A stretch of 51,212 nt of DNA from Flavobacteriales bacterium (lineage in GTDB: Bacteria > Bacteroidota > Bacteroidia > Flavobacteriales_G > Salibacteraceae), in contig JAGQYO010000020.1 of assembly GCA_020435995.1 (NCBI GenBank), positions 1 through 51,212 on the forward strand. Direction: 5' to 3'. The notes under the pieces are model-generated. The model did no database searches. It saw only the letters and a program-made list of their open reading frames with translations, and was not told the DNA's origin. Positions within the stretch are counted from its first letter, which is position 1, and the number at the start of each line of letters is the position of its first letter. The translations under genes were made by a program, and so were the position numbers. Positions 29,635-37,876 of the stretch are shown one piece after another.

Positions 29635-30624
29635 TTACCCCTGATAAAGGCCCGGAGAAAGACGAAGTTTATCCAAAATTTGATGAGCCACCGACATGGC
29701 GTTGTATCCATCGTTGATGGTTACAGCAGGAATGCTATCGTTTTGAATACTTTGTGCAAACGACCGAAGTTCTTCTTCAATAGCGTTGATGGGTATAATC
29801 TTGGGTTTTTCAAAGTAAATTTCTTTTAAACCCTTGCCATTTCCTGGGTCAACCGTAATTGAAAGTGGGTCTGGGTCGCCCACCACGTTTTTTATTTTTA
29901 CGATTTCCACTTCCTTATCCAAAAAGTCGACGGAGATGTAAGCGTCTCTCTGAGAGAAACGAGATTTTCTCATGTTTTTTAATGAAATACGACTCGCCGT
30001 GAGGTTGGCCACACAGCCATTATCAAATTCAATTCGGGCATTGGCGATATCAGGGGTATCACTTATTACCGCCACGCCTGAGGCACTTATGTTTTTGATA
30101 TTAGAGTTTACAATACTCAATACAATATCAATATCGTGAATCATGAGGTCAAGGATAACCGGTACATCGGTACCTCGAGGGTTGAATTGAGCCAATCGGT
30201 GTGTTTCGATAAACATGGGGTGGCTGATGCTCTCTCTTGCAGCCTGAAATGCAGGATTAAACCTTTCTACATGACCCACTTGAACTTTAACATTAGCCTC
30301 TTGGGCCAATTCGATGAGCTTGCGCGCCTCATCCAAAGTATTGGTTAATGGTTTTTCAATAAAAACATGTTTTGACTTCTTAATGCTCTTTTCGGCACAC
30401 TCAAAATGAGATAAGGTAGGAGTTACCACGTCCACCACATCCACACTGTCAATCAATTCATCAATAGAATCAAAGCGTGTAATGCCATATTTTTTTTCTG
30501 TTTCAAGTGCGTTGAGTAACAGTGGATCGAAAAACCCAACCAGTTGGTACTCTTCTATTTGCTTTAAACATTTAATGTGGATTTGGCCCAAATGGCCTGC
30601 TCCCAGTACCCCAATTTTTAACAT
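29635..30624 (-). CDS. Gfo/Idh/MocA family NAD(P)-dependent oxidoreductase
   Basis: 329 aa. An N-terminal Rossmann domain starts directly with MLKIGVLGAGHLGQIH (GxGxxG type), followed by the family motif EKPLT and the signature GHVERFNPAF. The C-terminal alpha/beta substrate domain has DLMIHDIDIVLS with the His expected at the active site. Family members oxidise or reduce sugar or cyclitol derivatives; the substrate cannot be read from the sequence. Length is normal. A perfect -7 box (TAAATTTG) lies 25 bases upstream, and the gene is divergent from pcm with 139 bases between start codons. 58 bases separate it from the lipoprotein gene downstream. Confidence 0.9.
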   Translation of the reverse strand: MLKIGVLGAGHLGQIHIKCLKQIEEYQLVGFFDPLLLNALETEKKYGITRFDSIDELIDSVDVVDVVTPTLSHFECAEKSIKKSKHVFIEKPLTNTLDEARKLIELAQEANVKVQVGHVERFNPAFQAARESISHPMFIETHRLAQFNPRGTDVPVILDLMIHDIDIVLSIVNSNIKNISASGVAVISDTPDIANARIEFDNGCVANLTASRISLKNMRKSRFSQRDAYISVDFLDKEVEIVKIKNVVGDPDPLSITVDPGNGKGLKEIYFEKPKIIPINAIEEELRSFAQSIQNDSIPAVTINDGYNAMSVAHQILDKLRLSPGLYQG

Positions 30625-30649
30625 ATACCTGATGATTTCCTCTTGGACT

Positions 30650-30657
30650 CAAATTTA
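30650..30657 (-). promoter_or_regulatory. -7 promoter box of the Gfo/Idh/MocA gene
   Basis: The minus strand reads TAAATTTG, a perfect TAnnTTTG, 25 bases before the ATG at 30624. No convincing -33 TTTG is at 19-21 bases upstream. Confidence 0.5.
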
Positions 30658-30748
30658 GCCAGTCGGGTAGGCAGGGTTGACACATAAAAAAGTTAATATG
30701 AAGATAAAAGAGTTAATAAAACTCACTTTACGAGGCTTTCGAATTCTC

Positions 30749-30756
30749 TACTTTTG
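30749..30756 (+). promoter_or_regulatory. -7 promoter box placed 7 bases before the pcm start
   Basis: TACTTTTG fits TAnnTTTG exactly. A TTTA at 30727-30730 sits 18 bases upstream, near the expected -33 position. Only seven bases separate the box from ATG at 30764, so transcription would start at or just before the start codon. Confidence 0.6.
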
Positions 30757-30763
30757 TGCGGCA

Positions 30764-31411
30764 ATGAATAAACTGGATACATACAAGCATGTGGGCATGC
30801 GGCGTAAGTTGGTGAATGAACTCAAAGAACTGGGCGTAACTCACTCCGAAGTGTTGATGGCTATTGATAAGGTCCCTCGCCATTTGTTTCTAGATAAAGC
30901 CTTTGAAAAACAGGCCTACGAAAACATTGCCTTTCAAATAGGAGCAGGGCAAACCATTTCGCAGCCTTATACGGTAGCTACGCAATCTGCACTTCTTGAA
31001 ATTAAAAAAGGAGACAAAATCCTAGAAATTGGAACGGGTAGCGGGTATCAAACGGCCGTATTGCTTGAGCTTGGGGCTAAGGTTTACAGCATTGAACGCC
31101 AGAAGGAGTTATTTGACAAAACCAAAGTGCTTTTGCCCTCCTTGGGCTACAAGGCCCAATTGTATTATGGCGACGGATACAAAGGGAAATCGGCATTTGC
31201 ACCATTCGACAAAGTGATTATAACTTGTGGGGCACCATTTGTTCCGCCAGCCCTAGTTGAACAACTCAAAATAGGTGGTATTATGGTTATTCCCGTAGGT
31301 GAAGGTCGTGTGCAATCTATGAAAAGGATTACTAAAAAGGCGAAGGATGGATTGATTGAAGAGGAATTTGGTAATTTTAGTTTTGTTCCCATGCTTGAGG
31401 AACGCCAATGA
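30764..31411 (+). CDS. pcm: Protein-L-isoaspartate O-methyltransferase
   Basis: 215 aa from ATG 30764. The open frame extends 29 codons further upstream, but that part contains the -7 promoter box, and homologues start with the segment corresponding to MNKLDTYKHVGMRRKLV. The enzyme methylates isoaspartyl residues of damaged proteins with S-adenosylmethionine, in the cytoplasm. Seen motifs: RHLFLDKAFEKQAYEN, QTISQPYTVA (substrate loop), the SAM-binding LEIGTGSGYQTAVL, the acidic VYSIER strand, and TCGAPFVPPALVEQLKIGG near the C-terminus. Length is normal for bacterial PCMT. It has its own promoter and is divergent from the oxidoreductase gene. Confidence 0.93.
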   Translation: MNKLDTYKHVGMRRKLVNELKELGVTHSEVLMAIDKVPRHLFLDKAFEKQAYENIAFQIGAGQTISQPYTVATQSALLEIKKGDKILEIGTGSGYQTAVLLELGAKVYSIERQKELFDKTKVLLPSLGYKAQLYYGDGYKGKSAFAPFDKVIITCGAPFVPPALVEQLKIGGIMVIPVGEGRVQSMKRITKKAKDGLIEEEFGNFSFVPMLEERQ

Positions 31412-31471
31412 CCATTTAAATAATAAATTCTTTTTTATTTCGTTTCCGCATTCATCTCAAATACCTCATTC

Positions 31472-32239
31472 ATGATTAAAATAAAAACAACACTCATAAT
31501 TAGCTCAATTTTCTTTGTTTTCAGCTCGGCTTATGCGCAAAAGGAGGTAGATAGTTTTAAACCTTCTCAGGGTTCTACAGGAATTGTATTTAATGTTTCA
31601 GGAATAGTTTCTAATATAAACCTAAGTCCTTCGGCAGATCCTTTTGGAAACAACCTATTGCTTGGTAGGCATTATTTAAGAGACCAACACGTTATCCGAG
31701 TAGGGCTTGGAATTACCTCTTCGAACGATAAAGTATCGCTGATCGATTCTGTGGGTTCTTTACAAAGAACACTTGATTCTACTTATAAAAAATTCAATTT
31801 TTACCTGACGCCTGGCTATGAGTTTCACTTTTTAGAAGGCAAACGTTTGGACCCATATATCGGCGGTAGTTTGAATTTTGGATTACTCGGAAAAACAAAA
31901 TATACAACGACAGAAGACCTGACCGACACAACAGGAACGAACAACACCGAAATATCATATCAAAAGGAGGGAGGTTTTTTATTTGGAGCCAATGCCATAG
32001 TGGGATTTAATTATTTCGTGGTTCCTAATTTAGCCATAGGTGCCGAATACGCTTTGGGTTTTTACTCCGTACGAGATGGTGGCGATTGGGAAAAAGTAAC
32101 TGTAATTAATCCAGTGAGTGGAAACTCGACTTCAAAAAGAGAGGTAGGCACCGAAAGAACGGCATTGTCAGGATTTAACACCAGCAACAAGGTTAGCATC
32201 ACACTTTCCTATTACTTTGGTCAAGGTAAAAAAGACTAA
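31472..32239 (+). CDS. Small outer-membrane beta-barrel protein
   Basis: 255 aa with a signal peptide ending at SSAYAQ (~23). The remainder alternates hydrophobic and polar residues in strands typical of an 8-10 strand OmpA/OmpW-like barrel: VIRVGLGITSS, FNFYLTPGYEFHF, LDPYIGGSLNFGLLG, GGFLFGANAIVGFNYFVVPNLAIGAEYALGF, and a terminal KVSITLSYYFGQ strand near the end. This resembles the porin-family barrels common in Bacteroidota. The lipoprotein gene follows after three bases, so the two are probably co-transcribed. Ligand and exact function are unknown. Confidence 0.8.
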   Translation: MIKIKTTLIISSIFFVFSSAYAQKEVDSFKPSQGSTGIVFNVSGIVSNINLSPSADPFGNNLLLGRHYLRDQHVIRVGLGITSSNDKVSLIDSVGSLQRTLDSTYKKFNFYLTPGYEFHFLEGKRLDPYIGGSLNFGLLGKTKYTTTEDLTDTTGTNNTEISYQKEGGFLFGANAIVGFNYFVVPNLAIGAEYALGFYSVRDGGDWEKVTVINPVSGNSTSKREVGTERTALSGFNTSNKVSITLSYYFGQGKKD

Positions 32240-32242
32240 GTT

Positions 32243-32839
32243 TTGATTCGTATTCTAACCTTCATTTTAATTCTAGGAACAGTAGCTTCTTGTAAAAAAG
32301 GAGAAAACGACCCCCTTATATCTTTAAAAACTAGGAAGGGAAGGTTGACAGGTGAATGGAAAATGACCTTTGCCGAATATTCAACCAACGATACCTCCTA
32401 TACTTATGATGGAAGCGTATTAACAGAAAAGAAAGCAGAAGATGCACAGGTGAATCTAAAAGCTGAAATTGACTATTCGTTTGATAAGTCGGGTCGTTAC
32501 ATCATCAATACACGAACCACCTATCCCGTGGATTATTTTGGAAGTGGAACACCCGAACTGACACAAGTGTATCTTGAAGAGGGAATATGGAATTTTACAG
32601 GTGGGGGAGGTGATACCAAAACCAAATCTCAAATTTTGTTGCTCCCCGATCGAATAGAAAAAAGTGTGGCTGGTATTTCCAATATTGACATCACCGTATT
32701 CGAAAACCCAATTAATGGTCGCATCTACAACCTTGATATGCTAAAGGATAAATCGATGCGCTGGAAATACGAATCTACCGAAAACAGCCCTAGCATGGTC
32801 ACTAAAAAAATGGGGACATTTGAATTTGAAAAGCAGTAG
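32243..32839 (+). CDS. Lipocalin-like lipoprotein
   Basis: 198 aa. The start is TTG at 32243, since no ATG precedes the signal sequence (ILTFILILGTVASC, with lipobox Cys ~17, then KKGEND). The mature part opens with DPLISLKTRKGRLTGEWKMT, a pattern seen at the start of small lipocalin-like lipoproteins of Bacteroidota, and is beta-rich throughout (IDYSFDKSGRYIIN, GIWNFTGGGGDTKTKSQILLLPDRI, MRWKYES, MGTFEFEKQ). It is probably lipid-anchored in the periplasm or outer membrane and is in an operon with the beta-barrel gene three bases upstream. A function cannot be named. Confidence 0.75.
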   Translation: MIRILTFILILGTVASCKKGENDPLISLKTRKGRLTGEWKMTFAEYSTNDTSYTYDGSVLTEKKAEDAQVNLKAEIDYSFDKSGRYIINTRTTYPVDYFGSGTPELTQVYLEEGIWNFTGGGGDTKTKSQILLLPDRIEKSVAGISNIDITVFENPINGRIYNLDMLKDKSMRWKYESTENSPSMVTKKMGTFEFEKQ

Positions 32840-32914
32840 CCTGCTTCATTTCTGGCCTTCTTGTTTAGTTACAGTACCGAACAGGTTTCAAACCCAGCAG
32901 GTAGGCCTCAGTAT

Positions 32915-33715
32915 TTAGGCGAAGTATTTTTGAATTCCGTTTAAATACTTCGTGTGAAGATGACCATTTGAAGCCAAAATTTGCTCTCCAAACACAAAAT
33001 CACCGCTGCCCTTCCAGTCCGTAACTTTTCCACCTGCTTGCTGAACGATAAATGCTCCACCGGCCACATCCCACGAGTTGAGGCCATATTCGTAAAACCC
33101 TTCGAAGCGGCCACAGGCTACATAAACCAAGTCTACGGCTGCAGAGCCCAATCTTCGAATACCACTTGTGGTTTTCATAAAATGCCCCAAAAGGCCGAGG
33201 TAATTTTTTATATCGTCATAATCGTGGTATGGAAACCCAGTAGCCAATAGCGATAAGTGACATTCTTTTTGATTGGTAACCGAAATCTCCTTTCCATTGA
33301 GGTATGCTGGTGCGCCGGTATAGGAATAAAAAAGCTCATCGGCGGTCATTTCATAAACCACACCCATCACTATTTTTTGATGCTGCATAAGTGCGATGCT
33401 AATGGCAAAAGCTGGAATGCCATGAATAAAATTGGTAGTACCATCTATCGGGTCGATAATCCAATTGTAAGTTTCACCTTTTTTGGTGGAGGTGCCTTCT
33501 TCGGCGATAAAACCAGATTCTGGAAGTAATTGTTCCAGCTCTTCAACCAGTATTTTTTCTGAGAGTTTGTCGAGGTCTGTTACGTAGTTATGCAGTCCCT
33601 TGCTCTCTATTTGATCGAAGGCATAGCTGGCTCTTTTTTCTAAAATTAACTTCCCGGTGTTGCGGGCGAGTTCATTTACTTTTTGGGTAAGCGACCCTAG
33701 TTCCGTTGTTGTCAT
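32915..33715 (-). CDS. suhB: Inositol monophosphatase family protein
   Basis: 266 aa, Mg2+-dependent phosphatase of the IMPase/SuhB family, acting on inositol-1-phosphate or a similar sugar phosphate; SuhB also has a role in rRNA transcription in enterobacteria. Metal-binding motifs are complete: the EEG loop (FIAEEGTS), DPIDGTTNF, and WDVAGG near the C-terminus (~residue 210). The substrate region SGIRRLGSAAVDLVYVACGR is also standard. The ATG overlaps the mtaB stop codon (ATGA), so it is the second gene of a two-gene operon with mtaB. The alternative, a CysQ-like 3',5'-bisphosphate nucleotidase, fits less well. Confidence 0.92.
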   Translation of the reverse strand: MTTTELGSLTQKVNELARNTGKLILEKRASYAFDQIESKGLHNYVTDLDKLSEKILVEELEQLLPESGFIAEEGTSTKKGETYNWIIDPIDGTTNFIHGIPAFAISIALMQHQKIVMGVVYEMTADELFYSYTGAPAYLNGKEISVTNQKECHLSLLATGFPYHDYDDIKNYLGLLGHFMKTTSGIRRLGSAAVDLVYVACGRFEGFYEYGLNSWDVAGGAFIVQQAGGKVTDWKGSGDFVFGEQILASNGHLHTKYLNGIQKYFA

Positions 33716-35028
33716 ACCGATACGGCTGTAGCAATGGTTTCTACTTGCACCAAGCCATCACCATCGATGCCAGCAATGCGCACTCTTTCCAGTTGATTTA
33801 CTTTTTGCTCATCAAAAGCAGTAACGGCTTTTAAATAATTTTCGGTAAAACCATACAACACATCTTCGTGTTTTTCAGCTTCCCAAAGCACCGTATATTC
33901 TTTCCCAATCTGAGATTCATAAAAGGCGCGTTTCTTTTTTGCCGACAAAATTCTGAGCCGTTTGCTCCTTTCGTTTCTTTGCTCCATTGGCACCACATCC
34001 TCAATCCTCAGGGCGGTGGTGTTGTCCCTTTCTGAGTAGGTAAATACGTGTAAATAAGAAATATCTAAATCCACAAGAAAGCGGTAAGTTTTTTCAAATT
34101 CTTCATCTGTCTCGCCTGGATAGCCTACAATTACATCAACACCTATGCAAGCATCGGGCATCAAGGTTTTAATTTTTTCAATGCGATCGAGGTACAAGGA
34201 GGTCATGTATTTTCTTCTCATAGACTGCAGCAAGGCATCGGATCCCGATTGCAGTGGAATATGAAAATGAGGAACAAATAAATTCGATTGGGCACAAAAT
34301 TCTATAATTTCATTGGAGAGTAAATTAGGCTCGATGCTCGAAATTCTGATGCGATCTATTCCTTTGAGGGAATCAAGTTCTTTTACCAGGTCAAAAAAAG
34401 TTTCATCTGTTCCTTTTCCAAAGTCGCCAATATTTACTCCTGTGAGTATCATTTCTCTGGCCTCTGTTTCAGCAACCTCTTGTGCCGATTTCATGGTTTG
34501 GGCCACCGTGGAGCTTCTGCTTCTACCTCGTGCAAATGGAATGGTACAAAATGAACAGAAATAGTCACAGCCATCCTGCACTTTGAAAAAACTACGCGTG
34601 CGATCTCCCTGTGAAAAGGAAGGCACAAAATCCTTTACGTCTTTTATTTTTCCATAAATGGCCTCTCCTTTTTCTTTTTTCTCCAGTGAAACCAAATACT
34701 CGTGGATATTAAATTTTTCGTTGGCGCCAAGTACAAGGTCAACGCCCGGAATGTTCGATATTTCTTCTGGTTTGAGCTGAGCATAACAGCCAACTACCAC
34801 AACAAATGCCTCGGGATTATTTCTCAACGCCTTGCGGGCAATACTCCTACACTTTTTATCGGCATTGTCGGTTACACTGCACGTGTTGATGATGTAGCAA
34901 TCGGCTCCCAAGTCGAAATCGACTACACCATAGCCATTTGCCTTTAAATCTCGAGCTATGGTAGAAGTCTCCGAAAAATTGAGCTTGCAACCTAGCGTAT
35001 AAAATGCGACCGTTTTGTTTGGATTCAT
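33712..35028 (-). CDS. mtaB: tRNA t6A37 methylthiotransferase MtaB
   Basis: 438 aa from ATG 35028. The open frame runs 38 codons further upstream, but those codons contain the -7 promoter box, and MtaB proteins start just before the segment FYTLGCKLNFSET. The enzyme adds a methylthio group to t6A at position 37 of ANN-decoding tRNAs, using radical SAM chemistry. Domains in order: N-terminal UPF0004 with three cluster Cys (GCKLN, NTCSVT, GCYAQ), the radical SAM core with CDYFCSFC, then a C-terminal TRAM-like RNA-binding domain. NTCSVTDNADKKCR and PGETDEEF are typical of MtaB rather than MiaB or RimO. It overlaps suhB by four bases. Confidence 0.93.
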   Translation of the reverse strand: MNPNKTVAFYTLGCKLNFSETSTIARDLKANGYGVVDFDLGADCYIINTCSVTDNADKKCRSIARKALRNNPEAFVVVVGCYAQLKPEEISNIPGVDLVLGANEKFNIHEYLVSLEKKEKGEAIYGKIKDVKDFVPSFSQGDRTRSFFKVQDGCDYFCSFCTIPFARGRSRSSTVAQTMKSAQEVAETEAREMILTGVNIGDFGKGTDETFFDLVKELDSLKGIDRIRISSIEPNLLSNEIIEFCAQSNLFVPHFHIPLQSGSDALLQSMRRKYMTSLYLDRIEKIKTLMPDACIGVDVIVGYPGETDEEFEKTYRFLVDLDISYLHVFTYSERDNTTALRIEDVVPMEQRNERSKRLRILSAKKKRAFYESQIGKEYTVLWEAEKHEDVLYGFTENYLKAVTAFDEQKVNQLERVRIAGIDGDGLVQVETIATAVSV

Positions 35029-35035
35029 GCGGCTG

Positions 35036-35043
35036 CAAAAGTA
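35036..35043 (-). promoter_or_regulatory. -7 promoter box placed 7 bases before the mtaB start
   Basis: The minus strand reads TACTTTTG, a perfect TAnnTTTG, with exactly seven bases to the ATG at 35028. Box sequence and spacing are identical to those at pcm. Confidence 0.6.
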
Positions 35044-35068
35044 GTGGTTTTGTGTAGGTTGAACTTGC

Positions 35069-35722
35069 TTAAGACTTCCTTTTAGGAATCTTGAATTTTT
35101 GATAGTATTTCTGATTGGTAAACACAATGAGAGCTGTGCCAATAACCGTGGGTGAGATCCAGTTTACCAAAGCAATTCCAAAAATATTTTGAATGGCCGA
35201 AAAAGCCGTTATGGCCGCGATATATGAAATATACATTCTACCAAAATGCTCAAAGTACCATTCGGTTTTGTACCCCGTGGTTCTTTTTTTTCTGCTTTTG
35301 CTTACAAATACTTGAAGGTCTTGAAAAGTGGTAATAAAAAAGATAGCACCGAAGTAAAAACAAATGATGGCCAAGGTTTGGGATCGCCCAATAAAATATA
35401 AAATAGGCCCAGACAGGAGTAACAGGGCCGCGATAACCACTCCGCCGTAGATGATGGCCTTGTCAATTGCTTTGGTTTCGGAGGTTTTGAAATGACCAAA
35501 TCGATAACCGGTAATCACCATATAAAGCCCAAGAATACCGAGCAGTGATATAAAAATACTGCCTATGGCTGTTCCAGTAATAATGACGACCAACCAAGCC
35601 CAACAATAAAGCAGTCCAATAGTGCGATGAAATTTCCCACCTTTTTTGAGTAAAATTTGGAGCAACCCTGTAATGCCCACAATTACGCCACTCAAGGCGT
35701 GAAGGGAAGTAATTAATTCCAA
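35069..35722 (-). CDS. DUF2306-like multi-pass membrane protein
   Basis: 217 aa. The start is TTG at 35722; an in-frame TGA lies seven codons upstream and there is no ATG. Six or seven hydrophobic helices are visible: ALSGVIVGITGLLQILL, YCWAWLVVIITGTAI, SLLGILGLYMVITGY, AIIYGGVVIAALLLLSGPILYFIG, TLAIICFYFGAIFFITTF, and two C-terminal ones. The early HALSG and FHRTIGLLYCWAW segments match the DUF2306/HXXEE-like family of small membrane proteins in Bacteroidota. Function is unknown. A perfect -7 box lies 19 bases upstream, in a region shared with the divergent glycosyltransferase gene. Confidence 0.75.
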   Translation of the reverse strand: MELITSLHALSGVIVGITGLLQILLKKGGKFHRTIGLLYCWAWLVVIITGTAIGSIFISLLGILGLYMVITGYRFGHFKTSETKAIDKAIIYGGVVIAALLLLSGPILYFIGRSQTLAIICFYFGAIFFITTFQDLQVFVSKSRKKRTTGYKTEWYFEHFGRMYISYIAAITAFSAIQNIFGIALVNWISPTVIGTALIVFTNQKYYQKFKIPKRKS

Positions 35723-35741
35723 TATGAAGCGTATGAGCCTT

Positions 35742-35749
35742 CAAAAGTA
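35742..35749 (-). promoter_or_regulatory. -7 promoter box of the DUF2306-like gene
   Basis: The minus strand reads TACTTTTG, perfect TAnnTTTG, 19 bases before the TTG start at 35722. Confidence 0.5.
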
Positions 35750-35789
35750 ACTCATAGAGAATAAGCATATAGGGTTGTAGGGAATAGTC

Positions 35790-35797
35790 TAATTTCG
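35790..35797 (+). promoter_or_regulatory. -7 promoter box placed 5 bases before the glycosyltransferase start
   Basis: TAATTTCG differs from TAnnTTTG at one base. Five bases separate it from the ATG at 35803, again predicting a leaderless or nearly leaderless transcript. Confidence 0.45.
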
Positions 35798-35802
35798 CGG
35801 AG

Positions 35803-37233
35803 ATGAACAAACGTTATTTGCCATTTCGATTACTTACTGGCTTGCTGTCGCTTGCGCTGGTGTTACCCGTGTTGGTACAAAATGGAATGTTCATGGAAGG
35901 GGTGTTGTATAGCTCCATTGCCAAAAACATGGCCAACGGTTTCGGTACTTTTTGGTTTCCGCAATTCAGTGTTTTAGGTTTAGAAGGTATGACCACCTAC
36001 CACGAGCATCCACCTTTGGTATTTGGCCTTCAAAGTTTGTTTTTCAAAATCTTTGGAGACGGATTTTTTACCGAGCGGTTTTATTGTTTGGTTGCTGCGG
36101 GTGTAACATTGTACCTCATTGTAGTTCTCTGGAAACGAATAGGTAGGGTTAATCTCAATGTGCAGTATATGGAATGGCTCGCCATGTTGTTTTGGACACT
36201 TATCCCACTTACATATTGGACGTTTCAGAACAATATCCTCGAAAATACTATGGGAATTTTTGTGCTGCTCACCGTTATTTGCCAATTCAAATATATTGAA
36301 GCTGATAAGCCCAATTACCTCCTTTTGTTTTATGGCGGTCTCTGTCTTTTTCTGGCCACATTCTCTAAGGGTATCAATGGAATTTATCCCGTAGTGGTGT
36401 TCCTTTTACATTGGGCCTTATTTCGCAAGCAAACTCTGCTTCAGGCCGTTCGAGATACGTTTGTTATCATGCTCATTCCAGCAGGCATTTATTATGGCCT
36501 TAGTTTTCATGAGCCCGCCGGCATCAGCATGGGAAACTACATCGATCAGCAGTTTTTTAGTTACATTCCCAAGGCCACTTCCTTTGGCGATCGCTTTTAT
36601 ATTCTCAACAGAATATTTTGGGAATTGCTCCCAAATATGATTATGGTTTTGGTGAGTTTTGCATGGTTTCAATACCGTGAAATTGATTGGAAAGCTTCCC
36701 TAAAACGCAACAAAAATTATATCCTTCTTTTTCTAATCATAGGATTAAGTGGTTCACTTCCCTTGGTACTTTATATGGAGCAGAAGAGTATTTATATGGC
36801 CACGACCTTCCCTTTCTTCGCTATTTCGTTGGCACTTATGGTTGCGCCTGGTTGGAAAAAATTGATTGTAAAACTAGACATCGAAACCAAGTTGTTTACC
36901 AGCTTCAATGTTATTTTCACCACGTTAATTGTAGCAGTATTGGCCATTTCGGCCTACCTCTGGGAAAAGCCCTACCGGGATGGAGACCTCATCAAAGATG
37001 TTCACAAGGTTGCTAAAGTTACCGGTGACAATACCGTGATTTCAGTGTCGAAGGATATGTGGTATAATTGGCCCATGCAGGGGTATTTTATGCGCTACCA
37101 CCAGATTAGCGTCAACCCCAATGAAAAAGGAACCTACCTCTTGCTTGCAGATTACTCTGTACCCCCAGATGGATATGTTTTTGTTGACGTCCAACTCAAT
37201 GGATTTCGCTTATTCAAAAAGAAGGGGAACTAG
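35803..37233 (+). CDS. ArnT-like (GT39/PMT superfamily) membrane glycosyltransferase
   Basis: 476 aa with about 10-11 membrane helices. GT-C fold enzymes of this type move a sugar from a polyprenyl-phosphate donor onto lipid A, a lipid or a protein on the periplasmic face of the inner membrane. The first periplasmic loop carries MEGVLYSSIAKNMANG, matching the acidic metal-binding loop (usually DE..Y..IA..M), followed by HEHPPLVFGLQSLFFKIFG, the usual HPPL element. A C-terminal soluble segment (~410-476) follows the last helix. The acceptor cannot be read from the sequence. It converges on the cupin gene with a four-base overlap of the ends. Confidence 0.85.
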   Translation: MNKRYLPFRLLTGLLSLALVLPVLVQNGMFMEGVLYSSIAKNMANGFGTFWFPQFSVLGLEGMTTYHEHPPLVFGLQSLFFKIFGDGFFTERFYCLVAAGVTLYLIVVLWKRIGRVNLNVQYMEWLAMLFWTLIPLTYWTFQNNILENTMGIFVLLTVICQFKYIEADKPNYLLLFYGGLCLFLATFSKGINGIYPVVVFLLHWALFRKQTLLQAVRDTFVIMLIPAGIYYGLSFHEPAGISMGNYIDQQFFSYIPKATSFGDRFYILNRIFWELLPNMIMVLVSFAWFQYREIDWKASLKRNKNYILLFLIIGLSGSLPLVLYMEQKSIYMATTFPFFAISLALMVAPGWKKLIVKLDIETKLFTSFNVIFTTLIVAVLAISAYLWEKPYRDGDLIKDVHKVAKVTGDNTVISVSKDMWYNWPMQGYFMRYHQISVNPNEKGTYLLLADYSVPPDGYVFVDVQLNGFRLFKKKGN

Positions 37234-37595
37234 ATTCTAGGCAGGCTTTCTTTTCTCAGGTCGCTTTCTGTTTTTCCAGTGTTTACAGTTTCACGTGGTT
37301 CGAAAAGCAAAACGTGTACTTCCTCTTCGCAATAGGGTTTATGTCTCATTCCCTTGGGAATCACCACATAATCCATGGGGCCATAGGTTTTGGTTTCAGC
37401 TTCGAACGCAATATGAAGGGTTCCCTTTAAAATCAAAAACATTTCATCCTCGTTTTCATGCTCGTGCCATACAAATTCACCTTTGAGTTTGGCCAATTTC
37501 ACTTGTTGGCCGTTGAGATCGGCTACAATATGAGGGTGCCAATGTTCCTCAATTTGAGCGAGCTTGTTTATTATGTTTCCTTCTTGGAATTTCAA
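37230..37595 (-). CDS. Small single-domain cupin protein
   Basis: 121 aa from a TTG at 37595; no in-frame ATG precedes the fold. Cupin motif 1 is HEHENEDEMFLILKGTLHIAF (His-x-His-x6-Glu-type metal ligands, then Gly), and motif 2 is PMDYVVIPKGMRHKP with the second His. The protein is a single cupin barrel of the kind often annotated as a mannose-6-phosphate isomerase-like protein, but it is too short and generic to name a reaction. It is cytoplasmic, with no signal peptide. It converges on the glycosyltransferase gene and shares four bases with it. Confidence 0.8.
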   Translation of the reverse strand: MKFQEGNIINKLAQIEEHWHPHIVADLNGQQVKLAKLKGEFVWHEHENEDEMFLILKGTLHIAFEAETKTYGPMDYVVIPKGMRHKPYCEEEVHVLLFEPRETVNTGKTESDLRKESLPRI

Positions 37596-37628
37596 AATTC
37601 GTTTATTTGGTATAAAAATAACACCGTC

Positions 37629-37733
37629 TTAGGTTTTAGTGCAAGGCTGAGTTTGCTCAAGTGTTTCCTTTTTACAGGAGAAAACGGCAAGAAGTGTTAG
37701 AATAAGTATGGCAACACAAAGGCCTAGTCTCAT
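37629..37733 (-). CDS. Mini-lipoprotein of 34 residues
   Basis: The minus strand reads ATG (37733) to TAA (37629): a basic start, a hydrophobic run (VAILILTLLAVF), a lipobox ending in Ser-Cys (Cys 20) followed by KKE, then only 12 more residues rich in Thr and Gln. The mature lipopeptide would be about 15 residues. A perfect -7 box lies 27 bases upstream. It occupies the longest gap in the window. Such short lipoproteins occur in Bacteroidota, but chance cannot be excluded without comparison to relatives. Confidence 0.5.
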   Translation of the reverse strand: MRLGLCVAILILTLLAVFSCKKETLEQTQPCTKT

Positions 37734-37760
37734 AGATTGTTTATTGAAAAATAACTCTTC

Positions 37761-37768
37761 CAAATCTA
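37761..37768 (-). promoter_or_regulatory. -7 promoter box upstream of the mini-lipoprotein
   Basis: The minus strand reads TAGATTTG, perfect TAnnTTTG, 27 bases before the ATG at 37733. The gene on the other side, the S46 peptidase, is on the opposite strand, so this box can only serve the mini-lipoprotein and possibly the cupin gene beyond it. Confidence 0.45.
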
Positions 37769-37876
37769 ATTATTTTTAAACCTCGATATTGTTACCAAAA
37801 TGAATTCCTTTCCATCACAAATAGAAAGGGAGCAAAAAGGATATTCCTTAGTTTAGCCGACCCAAAAAATAGGACT

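Noticed and set aside
32840..32914. Bidirectional terminator between the lipoprotein and inositol phosphatase genes
   Set aside because: CCTGCT and AGCAGG can pair but are about 60 bases apart with no T-run, so the evidence is too weak.
35463..35810. 115-aa frame on the minus strand upstream of the DUF2306-like gene
   Set aside because: It overlaps the real membrane protein in another frame and both divergent promoter boxes, and has no plausible domain.
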